The position numbers and the translations under genes were made by a program. The notes under the pieces were generated by a model. That model was not told the origin of the DNA, searched no databases, and worked only from the letters and a program-made list of their open reading frames with translations. This document shows positions 44,413-52,840 of a stretch of DNA of 52,905 nucleotides, piece after piece. Origin of the DNA: Nostoc carneum NIES-2107 (lineage in GTDB: Bacteria; Cyanobacteriota; Cyanobacteriia; Cyanobacteriales; Nostocaceae); the NCBI GenBank assembly GCA_002368155.1, contig AP018180.1, forward strand, positions 6,637,417 to 6,690,321, given 5' to 3'. Within the stretch, counting starts at the first letter, position 1; each line of letters opens with the position of its first letter.

Positions 44413-45123
44413 TTACTTCCTTTTATTCCAAGGTAGGGCGTATGTCCAGGGTAGTTTTCTAATTGTGAAAGGGCAATTAATAATGTACATGGGTGGGACG
44501 TTTTGACCTGGAGCCAGACCAACGCGCATTTCTTCAGATACGCGCAGCACTAGTTGTAGTGAAAAATCTAATTTTATGGTTCTGTTAACAAAGTTGTTGT
44601 ACAACTTTCTTAGTGCTTTTACAGGGCTTTTTTCCAAGCTACTAATATTAATTAGGGGTTGTTTGGCTGAGTAAGTACCTGTAGTTGCATCACGGGCAAA
44701 AACATCTTCTGCTGTGACTGTTGCTGAAAGTGTTTTCTTGGGTGCGACTAGACTAGGACTTTGTGGTACAGCCAAGTCACGGGTTAAGTCTGGTGATTTG
44801 CGAATTACTCGGCGCGATTGCTTACTATATTCAACAACCAAAGAGCTATTATCCCAGTCAACGTAGACAGCATAATCGCTAGATTTATTTTCAATGCTAA
44901 CCGATAACTCTTTCAATTCGTCAAATGAATAGGAGGGATTGAGTTTAAAAGAAATTCCCACTTTATCGCCTATTTCTTTTTGAGCGAGTTGATCGTCAAC
45001 ATCTTTTTTCTGAAACTCAAATTTAATTTTGTCGTCAATCGATTCAATCATCAGGTTAAAGATGTAAGAGACACCGATGATATATAGCGTCAAGACAAGT
45101 AAATTTTGGTCACCGCTTCTCAT
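44413..45123 (-). CDS. Membrane-anchored protein of unknown function
   Basis: A 236-residue protein that I do not recognise. Residues about 7-26 form one hydrophobic segment (LLVLTLYIIGVSYIFNLMI), then a charged region (IDDKIKFEFQKKDVDDQLAQ), a central beta-rich part with SSDYAVYVDWDNSSLVVEY, and a C-terminal part with FSLQLVLRVSEEMRVGLAPG. It is probably anchored in a membrane with the bulk on one side. It follows corA by 62 nt on the same strand, so co-transcription is likely, and it ends 44 nt before the rnpB 5' end, so the rnpB promoter must lie within it or in that short gap. Confidence 0.7.
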   Translation of the reverse strand: MRSGDQNLLVLTLYIIGVSYIFNLMIESIDDKIKFEFQKKDVDDQLAQKEIGDKVGISFKLNPSYSFDELKELSVSIENKSSDYAVYVDWDNSSLVVEYSKQSRRVIRKSPDLTRDLAVPQSPSLVAPKKTLSATVTAEDVFARDATTGTYSAKQPLINISSLEKSPVKALRKLYNNFVNRTIKLDFSLQLVLRVSEEMRVGLAPGQNVPPMYIINCPFTIRKLPWTYALPWNKRK

Positions 45124-45185
45124 AATTTAGAATATAGACTCCCTGTAATAATTTCGTATATCCGATCCATACTGATGTACCATAT

Positions 45186-46328
45186 TTAATCTTGCTTAAT
45201 TGTTAAAGACCTTTCTAGCCAGCCTCGCCGCCAGAAAAAGAAAAGTAATCCGCCTGCGATCGCAGCCATAGCAGCCAAGCACAGTGGATACCCCCAATAC
45301 CAATTCAGTTCAGGCATATTATATGGTGATTTTTCGGTATTGAAGTTCATCCCGTAAATTCCTGCTACAAAAGTTAAGGGAATAAAAATAGAGGAAACCA
45401 CTGTCAAGATTTTCATGATTTCATTCATTTTGTTACTTACTGCCGACAGGTAAACATCCATTAATCCTGAAGTCAGTTCCCGGTAGGTTTCTACCATGTC
45501 AATTACTTGCACTGCGTGGTCATAACAATCTCTCAGATAGATTCGCACTTCATCACTGATGTTTTCTCCGCTATCACGCATCAGAGAATTAATTACGTCA
45601 CGCTGAGGCCAGATGGCGCGCCGTAGTTGCAGTAATTCTCGCTTGATTTTATAAATCTTCTGGAGTGTTTTCTGAGTTGGTTTAGTAATTACTTCTTCTT
45701 CTAAATCTTCTATTTGCTCGCCATAGCGCTCTAATACAGGGAAAAAGCCATCAATAATGGCATCTAATAGGGCATAAGTTAAATAATCTGCTCCTGATTT
45801 GCGGATAATTCCCTTCGATTTTTCAATGCGCGATCGCACTGCGTCAAAGCAATCATGTTCTGGTTCTTCTTGTACTGTGAGTAAATAGGTTTTTCCTAAT
45901 ACTAAACTTACTTGCTCGCTGAAAAATCCAAATGCATTTACCCTCGGTACTACCATCCGCGCAATTATTAATAATTGGTCTTCATATTCTTCTGTTTTGG
46001 GTCGCTCTGCCATATTTACGACATCTTCTAGAACTAGAGGATGTAAATCAAAAACTTGACCAACTCTTTGTAAAATATCGATATTCCCTAAACCGCGAAC
46101 ATCAACCCAAGATACAGAGTTTGCATCCAAAAAGGGTATACATTCTTCTGGAGATGCTATTTCTTGTTTTGTATAATCATTTGAGTTGTAATCAATTAAA
46201 ATTATTTCGGGATAATAAGCATTTTCATCAATCACCAGGGTTCCAGGTACATTCCCTGGTTCGTGAAAAAAATCACGCATAAACGTCTCTGTGTTGACAT
46301 GACGACTGCGACGAATTTTGTTAATCAT
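45186..46328 (-). CDS. corA: CorA-type magnesium/cobalt transporter
   Basis: A 380-residue CorA: a long N-terminal cytoplasmic domain with WVDVRGLGNIDIL and FDLHPLVLEDVVN, a long helix region, and two C-terminal TM helices. The pore signature GMN is in VAGIYGMNFN (about residues 322-331), between TM1 (IFIPLTFVAG) and TM2 (CLAAMAAIAGGLLFFFW). The family is a pentameric divalent-cation channel of the inner membrane. The ATG at 46328 starts MINKIRRSRHVN. It is upstream of the unknown membrane-anchored gene. No Mg-sensor RNA was recognised in the leader. Confidence 0.95.
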   Translation of the reverse strand: MINKIRRSRHVNTETFMRDFFHEPGNVPGTLVIDENAYYPEIILIDYNSNDYTKQEIASPEECIPFLDANSVSWVDVRGLGNIDILQRVGQVFDLHPLVLEDVVNMAERPKTEEYEDQLLIIARMVVPRVNAFGFFSEQVSLVLGKTYLLTVQEEPEHDCFDAVRSRIEKSKGIIRKSGADYLTYALLDAIIDGFFPVLERYGEQIEDLEEEVITKPTQKTLQKIYKIKRELLQLRRAIWPQRDVINSLMRDSGENISDEVRIYLRDCYDHAVQVIDMVETYRELTSGLMDVYLSAVSNKMNEIMKILTVVSSIFIPLTFVAGIYGMNFNTEKSPYNMPELNWYWGYPLCLAAMAAIAGGLLFFFWRRGWLERSLTIKQD

Positions 46329-46513
46329 GGGCTTTTATCTCAATAATTTGTTTTTGTATTCATCAATGGTTACATCATGCTTGCTTATATATTTTAAATC
46401 CAAAATTATAGTTAATATTTAAGTTAAAAAGAGAAATAAAAAGGTTAAATTATCGACATTTTTTGATAGCAATTATTTACATCATATTTTAGATAAATAA
46501 GGTACTTGGGTAG

Positions 46514-46534
46514 GGGCACGGCACTGCCGTGCCC
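46514..46534. repeat. Palindromic hairpin GGGCACGGCA
   Basis: GGGCACGGCA-C-TGCCGTGCCC, a near-perfect 10-bp stem with a one-base centre. This hairpin type is common in cyanobacterial intergenic DNA and also resembles the hairpin inside MITE-like family 2 here. Confidence 0.6.
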
Positions 46535-46754
46535 TGACAATTATCTATACTTCACAAACTTGCAATTTGCTATATTTGCCAATAATTAAGTAATAAGCTG
46601 GAAATCCAGAAAAGTTTTTGACGTAATCTCTAAAACTATCACAATCCTTTTTTTGTATCCACTATGTTTTAGTGCTTCAAGCCGATATGATATCACTACT
46701 TCTCTTCTAACTTGTAAATACTGACAGCGCCCGCCTCGCACCATCCATGCGGCG

Positions 46755-46815
46755 GTGCGTTACGGCTAAATCTCATTATCTCTAAGTCCCAAATCCTTTC
46801 ATAGCCGTAACACAC
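46755..46815. repeat. Inverted repeat around GTGCGTTACGGCTA
   Basis: Arms of 14 bp (13 matching) separated by 33 nt. The GTGCGTTA core is shared with the palindrome at 48378-48456, so the two are probably related. Confidence 0.55.
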
Positions 46816-46906
46816 CCTACAAACATACCGAATGGGCGAACGACTGTAACGGGAGTACTCCCACTCCATTAAGATAGATTTATTAAAGTCTTGTGGAGAA
46901 AGAATA

Positions 46907-47002
46907 ATGCTTGGAGTTGTATCTTATATCGGTTTCTTGGCTGTGTTCACTGGAATTGCTGTTGGTCTGTTGTTCGGCCTGCGTTCAGCCAAGATACTAT
47001 AA
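46907..47002 (+). CDS. petL: Cytochrome b6-f complex subunit PetL
   Basis: A 31-residue protein, [18 protein letters not shown] and on to GLRSAKIL, with a single TM helix; small, hydrophobic and ending in a basic tail. PetL is a peripheral small subunit of the thylakoid cytochrome b6f complex that helps stabilise the dimer. The assignment rests on length, the SYIGFL start, and the GLLFGLR..KIL end typical of cyanobacterial PetL. GGAGAAAG lies 8 nt before the ATG. A strong hairpin follows at 47061-47088. The gene stands alone. Confidence 0.85.
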   Translation: MLGVVSYIGFLAVFTGIAVGLLFGLRSAKIL

Positions 47003-47060
47003 GGGAAATTTCTCTTGAAAGCCTGGTTTGTTAGGCTTTGTACCCATATACAGTACAAGA

Positions 47061-47088
47061 TTAGGGGCACAAAATATTGTGCCCCTAA
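47061..47088. terminator. Hairpin between petL and bioB
   Basis: TTAGGGGCACAA-AATA-TTGTGCCCCTAA is a perfect 12-bp stem. It lies 59 nt after petL and 59 nt before the bioB stop codon at 47147, so it can serve both convergent transcripts. Confidence 0.75.
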
Positions 47089-47146
47089 GATTATCTCTAC
47101 TTCATCTGTTGTCTAGCCTCAGAGAGGCTGTCATCGCAAAAATTAA

Positions 47147-48160
47147 TTATCCAACAGTTGCAGGAGTTGACACCTTAACTTCTCTGGTGGCGGGAGGACG
47201 CATTTCTAAGCCCAGCAGGTTGAGCATTTCGCGATCGCTATCGTAATCTGGACATGGTGTGGTGACTGTCAGCATTTTGTTGTCATCGCTGGAAAAGATA
47301 GAATTAGCTCCAGCCATAAAGCAGAAAGCTTGTTCTACTTGGGAAAGTCTTGCCCTCCCAGCGCTGAGACGCACGTCAGAAGCTGGCATAATAATACGTG
47401 CTGTCGCAATCATCCGCACTACATCCCAAATAGGAACATCAGGCTGATTTTCTAGGGGTGTGCCTGGGACTTGGGAGAGAATATTAATTGGTACAGATTC
47501 GGGATGAGGACTGAGGTTTGCCAAGGTATGTAACATGGCGATGCGATCGCTTGCCGTTTCACCTAAGCCGAGTATGCCACCAGAACATACGGTAACATTG
47601 GTTTGGCGGACATTTTCAATCGTATTCAGGCGATCATCGTAAGTCCTGGTGGTGATGATGGTGCTGTAATGTTCCCGCGAAGTATCTAAATTATGGTTAT
47701 AGGCATAAAGTCCCGCTGATTCTAAGCGCTTGGCTTGATCCGCCGTTAGCATCCCTAAGGTACAACAGACTTCCAAACCCATAGAGGTGACTTCTTGCAC
47801 CATTTCTAGCACTGTTTCAAATTGGGAATTATCCTTAACTTCACGCCAAGCTGCACCCATGCAAACCCGGCTAACACCCGTTTCCTTAGCTTTTTGGGCA
47901 ATGCTAACTACAGTTTCTTTTTCTAAAAGTGCTTGTGCTTTTACCTCTGTTTTGTAGCGGGAAGATTGGGCGCAATAATTACAATCTTCTGGACAACCCC
48001 CAGTTTTAATAGAGATTAGCTTACAAACTTGAATTTGTTTGGGATTATGATATTGGCGATGTACACTAGCAGCTTGATAAATAAGCTCTAGCAATGGCGT
48101 GTTATATATCGCCTCAATTTCTGCTTCCTGCCAATCGTAGCGTATTCTTCCCACCGACAT
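47147..48160 (-). CDS. bioB: Biotin synthase
   Basis: A 337-residue radical-SAM enzyme that inserts sulfur into dethiobiotin, the last step of biotin synthesis. The CxxxCxxC for the [4Fe-4S]/SAM cluster is in [14 protein letters not shown] (Cys56, Cys60 and Cys63 from this start), followed by the family's [24 protein letters not shown] and [11 protein letters not shown] chose the ATG at 48160, with AAGGA about 9 nt upstream; the GTG directly before it (48163) is equally in frame. No biotin operon neighbours are present, as is usual in cyanobacteria. Confidence 0.97.
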   Translation of the reverse strand: MSVGRIRYDWQEAEIEAIYNTPLLELIYQAASVHRQYHNPKQIQVCKLISIKTGGCPEDCNYCAQSSRYKTEVKAQALLEKETVVSIAQKAKETGVSRVCMGAAWREVKDNSQFETVLEMVQEVTSMGLEVCCTLGMLTADQAKRLESAGLYAYNHNLDTSREHYSTIITTRTYDDRLNTIENVRQTNVTVCSGGILGLGETASDRIAMLHTLANLSPHPESVPINILSQVPGTPLENQPDVPIWDVVRMIATARIIMPASDVRLSAGRARLSQVEQAFCFMAGANSIFSSDDNKMLTVTTPCPDYDSDREMLNLLGLEMRPPATREVKVSTPATVG

Positions 48161-48714
48161 CACTTATCCTTAGTTAATAGACTGGATTTACCAAGAGCTG
48201 TCTTTTTGTTGAATATCCTAAGATACAGCATTTAGGCGAAGCGATCGCACAAATTTACGTTGCGTATTGTGCTGAAGTTGCGATCGCTTTTTCACCATGC
48301 TGTTGTAGATATTAAAAATCAGCTTATCAATTATTCTGCTTGTCCAGTAGATTCACAGTCAAAAAAGGATAAAGTGCGTAGGGTGCGTTAGCGGCGAGAG
48401 TACAGCGCCTCCCGTAACTTTTCGTGCGTTACGGCTTACGCCTAACACACGCTACAAAATACTTAATAAATCCATCGATTTGCGCTTTTTCAGCACAAAA
48501 GGGTAAGACAGCAAGGCTGACTGCTGGTAAATTGAATTGTGTGCAATCTTTCACAGATTTCTGTAGCCTAGATTACATTTATCTATGCAAATTTAATGAA
48601 GTAGGCATCCAGCAGCTGACATCATTAAGATGTTTTACTTAATGAAGAAAGGAAAAATGGTAAATTGAAACCTTTCCCCGGTTTCCCTTGTACTTTTCCC
48701 TAGCCACAAGGGAT
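48161..48714. other. Intergenic region with palindromic repeat
   Basis: About 550 bp between bioB (-) and the acetyltransferase (+). Two GCGATCGC sites (48239, 48277), a GTGCGTTAG-type inverted repeat (48378-48456), and AT-rich DNA. No gene supported. Confidence 0.55.
48378..48456. repeat. GTGCGTTAG-type inverted repeat
   Basis: GTAGGGTGCGTTAG at the left and CTAACACACGCTAC at the right are imperfect inverted copies about 50 nt apart. An inner GTTACGGCTTACGCC is similar to the 46755-46815 element. The core resembles the GATGCGTTAGCG palindromes. Confidence 0.55.
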
Positions 48715-49347
48715 ATGAAAACTTCTGCATCTGCAAAATTTACTGACAAGACTCACGTTAGTTATCTAGTTATGAAATCAGAACTACCATTGATAACGAG
48801 CGATCGCCTGTTATTAAGAATCGGTATTCAAGAGGATATACCGCAAATTCTCAAATATTTTACTACGAACAAAGATTATCTTACCCCATATTACCCTAAA
48901 TGGGCTAACGATTTTTTCACAGTCAAATATTGGCAATATCAAGTTGAAGGTAATTTACTAGAATTTATTAATGGACACTCCCTAAAATTATTTATTTATC
49001 CCAAAAAAAGCTTAACAGAAATTATTGGCACGATTAATTTTACGAATTTTGTCCGAGGTGCTGCCCATTTTTGCTACGTCGGTTATAGCCTCTCAGAAGA
49101 TGAACAGGGTAAAGGCTATATGACAGAAGCATTAAAGGCAGCTACTAACTATGTCTTTCAAGAATTAAATATGCACCGCATTATGGCAAATTATATGCCA
49201 CACAACCAACGTAGCGGCAATGTCCTTAAAAAGCTGGGTTTTGTTGTTGAAGGGTATGCTAGGGACTATTTATTAATTAATGGACAATGGCAAGATCATA
49301 TTATGACTAGCCTGACCAATCCTCACTGGGAAATGCCAAAATCGTAG
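48715..49347 (+). CDS. GNAT-family N-acetyltransferase (RimJ/RimL type)
   Basis: A 210-residue acetyltransferase resembling RimJ/RimL, which acetylate N-terminal amines of ribosomal proteins; related enzymes act on other small amines. Motifs are LPLITSDRLLLRIG near the start, the acetyl-CoA loop YSLSEDEQGKGYMTEAL (Q-x-x-G-x-G/A-like, here EQGKGYM), and HRIMANYMPHNQRSGNVLKKLGF. The start is uncertain: ATG 48715 has AAGGG just upstream but very close, and ATG 48772 (MKSELPLIT) gives the usual family start. The gene stands alone between repeat-rich spacers. Confidence 0.85.
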   Translation: MKTSASAKFTDKTHVSYLVMKSELPLITSDRLLLRIGIQEDIPQILKYFTTNKDYLTPYYPKWANDFFTVKYWQYQVEGNLLEFINGHSLKLFIYPKKSLTEIIGTINFTNFVRGAAHFCYVGYSLSEDEQGKGYMTEALKAATNYVFQELNMHRIMANYMPHNQRSGNVLKKLGFVVEGYARDYLLINGQWQDHIMTSLTNPHWEMPKS

Positions 49348-49792
49348 GAAATGGGTGGAATTATGAGTTATCGAAAATTTCATAGTAAATCCATATCAGA
49401 TACACAGTAGCTCCACAACAGACTGTAATAGTTATTAGTGTTCATACCAAGTTGCTTCAGCAACACCAGGTGAAGGGGGAAGAGGATAACCTGATATCTA
49501 ATTCCCCACTTTTTTCTTCAGTAGTGTTTGGTTAAAGTAAATACTAGGGAATAAGAATTATTTCTGAATATTCAATTAGCATCTTGAGGCTGAGGGATAA
49601 TTGAATTTCTGGAAGTTCCTTAATCATAAAATCCAGAAATCTGGTTTAATTATTGCAAAAATTACATAATCTTTACTCTTCATTGTAGAGTCAGCAATAC
49701 TTACCATATATAGGTTTTAGCGCTCCATGCTCACTCTACTTAATATTGCTTTTACTACTATTTCTTTAATAGAAGCTTTAAAATTATTTGGC
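49348..49792. other. AT-rich intergenic region
   Basis: About 450 bp with no gene, RNA or repeat that I recognise, before the 21-bp tandem repeat array. Confidence 0.4.
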
Positions 49793-50110
49793 AAAAAGCC
49801 TTATTGCCTACTTAAAAAGCCTTATTGCCTACTCATTTTCTCTAAATGCTTACTCAAAATGCCTTACCGCTTTCTCATTTTGGTGTTTTCCGCAAGTAAA
49901 ATGGCGTAATGCTTACTCAAAAAGCTGTAATAAGTTCTTATTGTGGTAAATCACGCACTCATTTTGTTGTTTTCGGCAGGTAAAATGACATAATGCTTAC
50001 TTAAAAAGCTGTAATGAGTTCTCATTTGGGTAAATCACGCACTCATTTTAGTGTTTTCCGCAAGTAAAATAGCATACTCCTTACTCAACAAGCTGTCATA
50101 AGTTCTCATT
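49793..50110. repeat. 21-bp tandem repeat array with 84-bp higher-order period
   Basis: Fifteen consecutive diverged 21-bp units cover 49793-50107. Early units (AAAAAGCCTTATTGCCTACT) are nearly identical pairs. From 49874 the array follows an 84-bp period, i.e. four 21-bp units (CTCATTTTGGTGTTTT recurs at 49874, 49958 and 50042 with one or two changes), for about 2.8 periods. It ends 106 nt before the selO ATG. All units contain stop codons in various frames and codon changes between copies are mostly non-synonymous, so it does not look protein-coding. Confidence 0.88.
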
Positions 50111-50215
50111 AGGAAACTGTTTTTTCTCCTTCCTAAGGCCTCTGCTTCCAGAACTGACGCTGAAGCTATTGCCAGAGTTAGTATTAAGAGAAGAATTAAC
50201 GAAGCTTTACTTCTA

Positions 50216-51673
50216 ATGACTCTGGCTGAAACTCCCAACCAAACAAATTCTCGCAATCCTTTTCTTCACCTCAAATACGAACCCGCCTTAGAATCTCTAG
50301 GGAATGACTACTACGACGAAGTAGCAGCAGCAGAATTTCCGCAACATATCCTGCGCTGGCGTAATGACGCAGTTTTACCTAATTTGGGGTTAAATCCCCA
50401 AGCTGTCACCGATGAAGACTTTATCAACGCCTTTGGTAAATTTCAAGAACGTCAACCATTGTTGGCGTTGCGTTATCACGGCTATCAATTTGGTGAATAT
50501 AATTCGGCGTTAGGTGATGGTAGAGGCTTTCTCTACGGACAAGTGCGGGGTATAGATGGCGAATTGTACGATTTTGGTACTAAAGGTTCTGGGAGAACTC
50601 CTTACTCTCGTGGCGGCGATGGGATGCTAACACTCAAAGGCGGAGTGCGGGAAGTTTTGGCTGCAGAGGCTTTGCATTCTTTGGGTGTACGCACTTCACG
50701 CTGCTTAACCATGATTGAAACTGGTTTATCTTTGTGGCGGGGTGATGAACCTTCACCAACTCGTTCATCTGTGATGGTGAGAATGAGCCGTTCTCATATT
50801 CGGTTTGGAACTTTTGAGCGATCGCATTATCTGCGTCGTCCAGATTTAACCCAAAAATTATTAGACCATGTAATTGAGCAATATTATCGCCACTTAGCTA
50901 CAGAACCAGATAAATATGCTTTATTTTATGCAGAATTAGTTAAAAGAGTTGCGGAACTTGTAGCACAGTGGATGGCGGCTGGTTTTTGTCATGCAGTTTT
51001 GAATACTGACAATATGTCAATTACCGGGGAAAGCTTCGACTATGGCCCCTATGCTTTTATTCCTACTTACGATCCCTATTTTACTGCTGCTTATTTTGAT
51101 TATTATCGACGCTATTGTTATGGACATCAGCCGAGTATTTGTAGATTGAATCTAGAAATGCTCCAAGAACCCTTAAAAGCAATAATTGATAAAGCTGATT
51201 TGGATTCTGGTTTAGCCAAATTTGAAGAATATTATTATGCAGAATATCGCTCGTTAATGTTGAAAAAGTTAGGTTTTGATGAGTTGCAAGTTCCAGAAGT
51301 TGATGATTTATTGGAAATGACAATTGAATTTTTGCAAACTAGCCAAGTCGGATATCATCAATTTTTCTATGAAATTGCTCGGACTTTTTCTATCGACTGG
51401 CGTAACGATCCCGCTTTTATTTTACATGATTCCGACATTGCACCCGCTAGCGGAGCATCGACAATTTTTGATAACTGGTGTCTTTTGTACCATAAAATTT
51501 TAAATAATTTTGCTCCTGAACAAATAGATGTAATTGCGGCAACTCTCGCTGTTGCTAATCCGAAAACGGCTTTATTAAGACCAGTAATTGAATCTATTTG
51601 GGAACCAATCGCGCAGGAAGATAATTGGCAACCCTTTTATGAATTAGTTCAAAAGCTTCAATCTAGAAGTTGA
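50216..51673 (+). CDS. selO: SelO/YdiU-family pseudokinase (protein AMPylator)
   Basis: A 485-residue SelO, a pseudokinase-fold enzyme that transfers AMP from ATP to protein hydroxyls and is linked to redox response. The family blocks are [17 protein letters not shown] (nucleotide loop), [30 protein letters not shown], and the metal-site segment [20 protein letters not shown] with the conserved NTDN and DYGP. The length is typical of the bacterial short form. The C-terminal Cys or Sec motif of some members is not present, as in many cyanobacteria. The ATG at 50216 is first in frame; its leader contains the 21-bp repeat array. Confidence 0.94.
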   Translation: MTLAETPNQTNSRNPFLHLKYEPALESLGNDYYDEVAAAEFPQHILRWRNDAVLPNLGLNPQAVTDEDFINAFGKFQERQPLLALRYHGYQFGEYNSALGDGRGFLYGQVRGIDGELYDFGTKGSGRTPYSRGGDGMLTLKGGVREVLAAEALHSLGVRTSRCLTMIETGLSLWRGDEPSPTRSSVMVRMSRSHIRFGTFERSHYLRRPDLTQKLLDHVIEQYYRHLATEPDKYALFYAELVKRVAELVAQWMAAGFCHAVLNTDNMSITGESFDYGPYAFIPTYDPYFTAAYFDYYRRYCYGHQPSICRLNLEMLQEPLKAIIDKADLDSGLAKFEEYYYAEYRSLMLKKLGFDELQVPEVDDLLEMTIEFLQTSQVGYHQFFYEIARTFSIDWRNDPAFILHDSDIAPASGASTIFDNWCLLYHKILNNFAPEQIDVIAATLAVANPKTALLRPVIESIWEPIAQEDNWQPFYELVQKLQSRS

Positions 51674-51715
51674 ATCAATACTGCTTGGTTAAGGATTTTC
51701 AACTCGGATAGGACT

Positions 51716-51808
51716 CAAATAATGTTTGCGACACATCAATATATTCTAGAGGGCAGGGCAGTGCCATGCCCCTACAATCTGTCGCATTCTTTTTTCAAAT
51801 TGGTATTA
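51716..51808. repeat. MITE-like element, family 2, copy 2 (inverted)
   Basis: Reverse-oriented copy of 7538-7635: TTTGCGACACATCAATATATTCTAGAGGGC, then CCATGCCCCTACAATCTGTCGCATTC and TTTCAAATTGGTATTA. Between selO and the glycerate kinase gene. Confidence 0.65.
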
Positions 51809-51842
51809 CTTATTACTCATTACTTATTACTCATTACTTTTT
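51806..51842. repeat. STRR-like TTACTCATTACT heptamers
   Basis: ATTACTT/ATTACTC units, about five in a row, at the 3' end of the glycerate kinase gene. Confidence 0.8.
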
Positions 51843-51883
51843 TCAATTAGTTGCTGTACTTCCTAAACATCGAATCTGCTGTA

Positions 51884-52840
51884 TCAGCTATAGCTGTAGA
51901 TGTTGCCAAAACTGCGATCGCTATTGATTTCGATTACCAAATCAACCCATTGGGTAGAGTTTACCAAAGGCTTGATGAATAATTCCGGGTGCAGCGATCG
52001 CCAAAAATAATGTACAAATTCTTCTATCTGTTGTTCGCTCATTCCTGATTTACCAGATGCAATCATCTTTTGTTCTGCTTGTTTGCGCCATAGTAAGGAT
52101 GAGCGATAATCAGTTGGATATAAAACGATTAAACTATCTAATCGCTGCCAAAGTGGGAGATAATTCTCTAACTGACGGTTCATATCCCTAGCAAACGTCC
52201 GATCTGCATCTGTAAAAATCGGCGCTGGCGCATGATCAAAGGCTTGGGGATCAACTGGTCTTACGCCCACAAACCACCCTTCAAAGAGCAAAATATCGAC
52301 ATTTGCGGCGATTTCTGGAGTAGTGCGATCGCCTGCACCATTGTAAGCAGATTTATCAAACCGGGGGATAACAACTGGACTTTGTGACTGGTGAATCTGG
52401 TCAAGTAAATTTAAGCCTACATCAATATCGTGAGTTCCCGGTGGGCCACGCCAAATTAAGCGGGGGTCTTGTTGTGATAAAACTAAGCGATCGCTATAGG
52501 TTTTGTATAAGTCATCCAAAGATAAAGTGACAGTGTGATATCCCAACTCCTGAAGAATCAAAGTCAACGCTTGGGACATAGTAGTTTTACCAGTCCCTTG
52601 TACGCCCAAAATTCCTTGAATTAAGGGATTTCCCAACTTTTGACGCTGGGATGCAATTTTAATTGCCAAAGGTAACCATAACTCCCACAGGGTATGTAAC
52701 ATCGCCTGTGGTTCCACTTGCAGCGTTGTTTGGCAAAACTGGTTAAAAGCCGGTTGGATAGATTTGAGTAAATGCGATCGCCTTTGAATCACCTCATCCA
52801 CATTTTCTGCCGTAATTCCAAAAGATTTGTCATTTGTCAT
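51884..52840 (-). CDS. D-glycerate 3-kinase
   Basis: A 318-residue P-loop kinase of the plant/cyanobacterial GLYK type, which phosphorylates glycerate to 3-phosphoglycerate and closes the photorespiratory cycle. Walker A is GVQGTGKTT (residues 79-87); LSLDDLYKTYSDRL is the Walker-B-like/substrate region; RGPPGTHDIDVGL, PRFDKSAYNGAGDR and FEGWFVGVRP are all family blocks. Cytoplasmic. The ATG at 52840 lies inside an ATGACAA heptamer array. Regulation is not visible. Confidence is high for the family, which also includes uridine-kinase-like relatives. Confidence 0.92.
   Translation of the reverse strand: MTNDKSFGITAENVDEVIQRRSHLLKSIQPAFNQFCQTTLQVEPQAMLHTLWELWLPLAIKIASQRQKLGNPLIQGILGVQGTGKTTMSQALTLILQELGYHTVTLSLDDLYKTYSDRLVLSQQDPRLIWRGPPGTHDIDVGLNLLDQIHQSQSPVVIPRFDKSAYNGAGDRTTPEIAANVDILLFEGWFVGVRPVDPQAFDHAPAPIFTDADRTFARDMNRQLENYLPLWQRLDSLIVLYPTDYRSSLLWRKQAEQKMIASGKSGMSEQQIEEFVHYFWRSLHPELFIKPLVNSTQWVDLVIEINSDRSFGNIYSYS

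Larger units (their letters stand above)
46329..46906. other. Intergenic region with palindromic repeats
   Basis: About 580 bp between corA (-) and petL (+). It contains a strong GGGCACGGCA/TGCCGTGCCC hairpin (46514-46534) and a longer inverted repeat GTGCGTTACGGCTA / TAGCCGTAACACAC (46755-46768 and 46802-46815). The rest is AT-rich with both promoters. Confidence 0.6.

Noticed and set aside
47061-47088. Riboswitch or leader element for bioB
   Set aside because: The hairpin is downstream of bioB (minus strand), so it can only act as a terminator or shared hairpin.
49727-49909. A 60-codon plus-strand frame with a heptad peptide (KKPYCLL repeats)
   Set aside because: The heptad is a trivial result of the 21-bp period (seven codons); later units are closed by stops.
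50035-50256. A 73-codon minus-strand frame over the selO start and repeat array
   Set aside because: Half is antisense to the selO N-terminus and the other half is the 84-bp repeat; no ribosome site. Reported only as repeat mini-ORFs.
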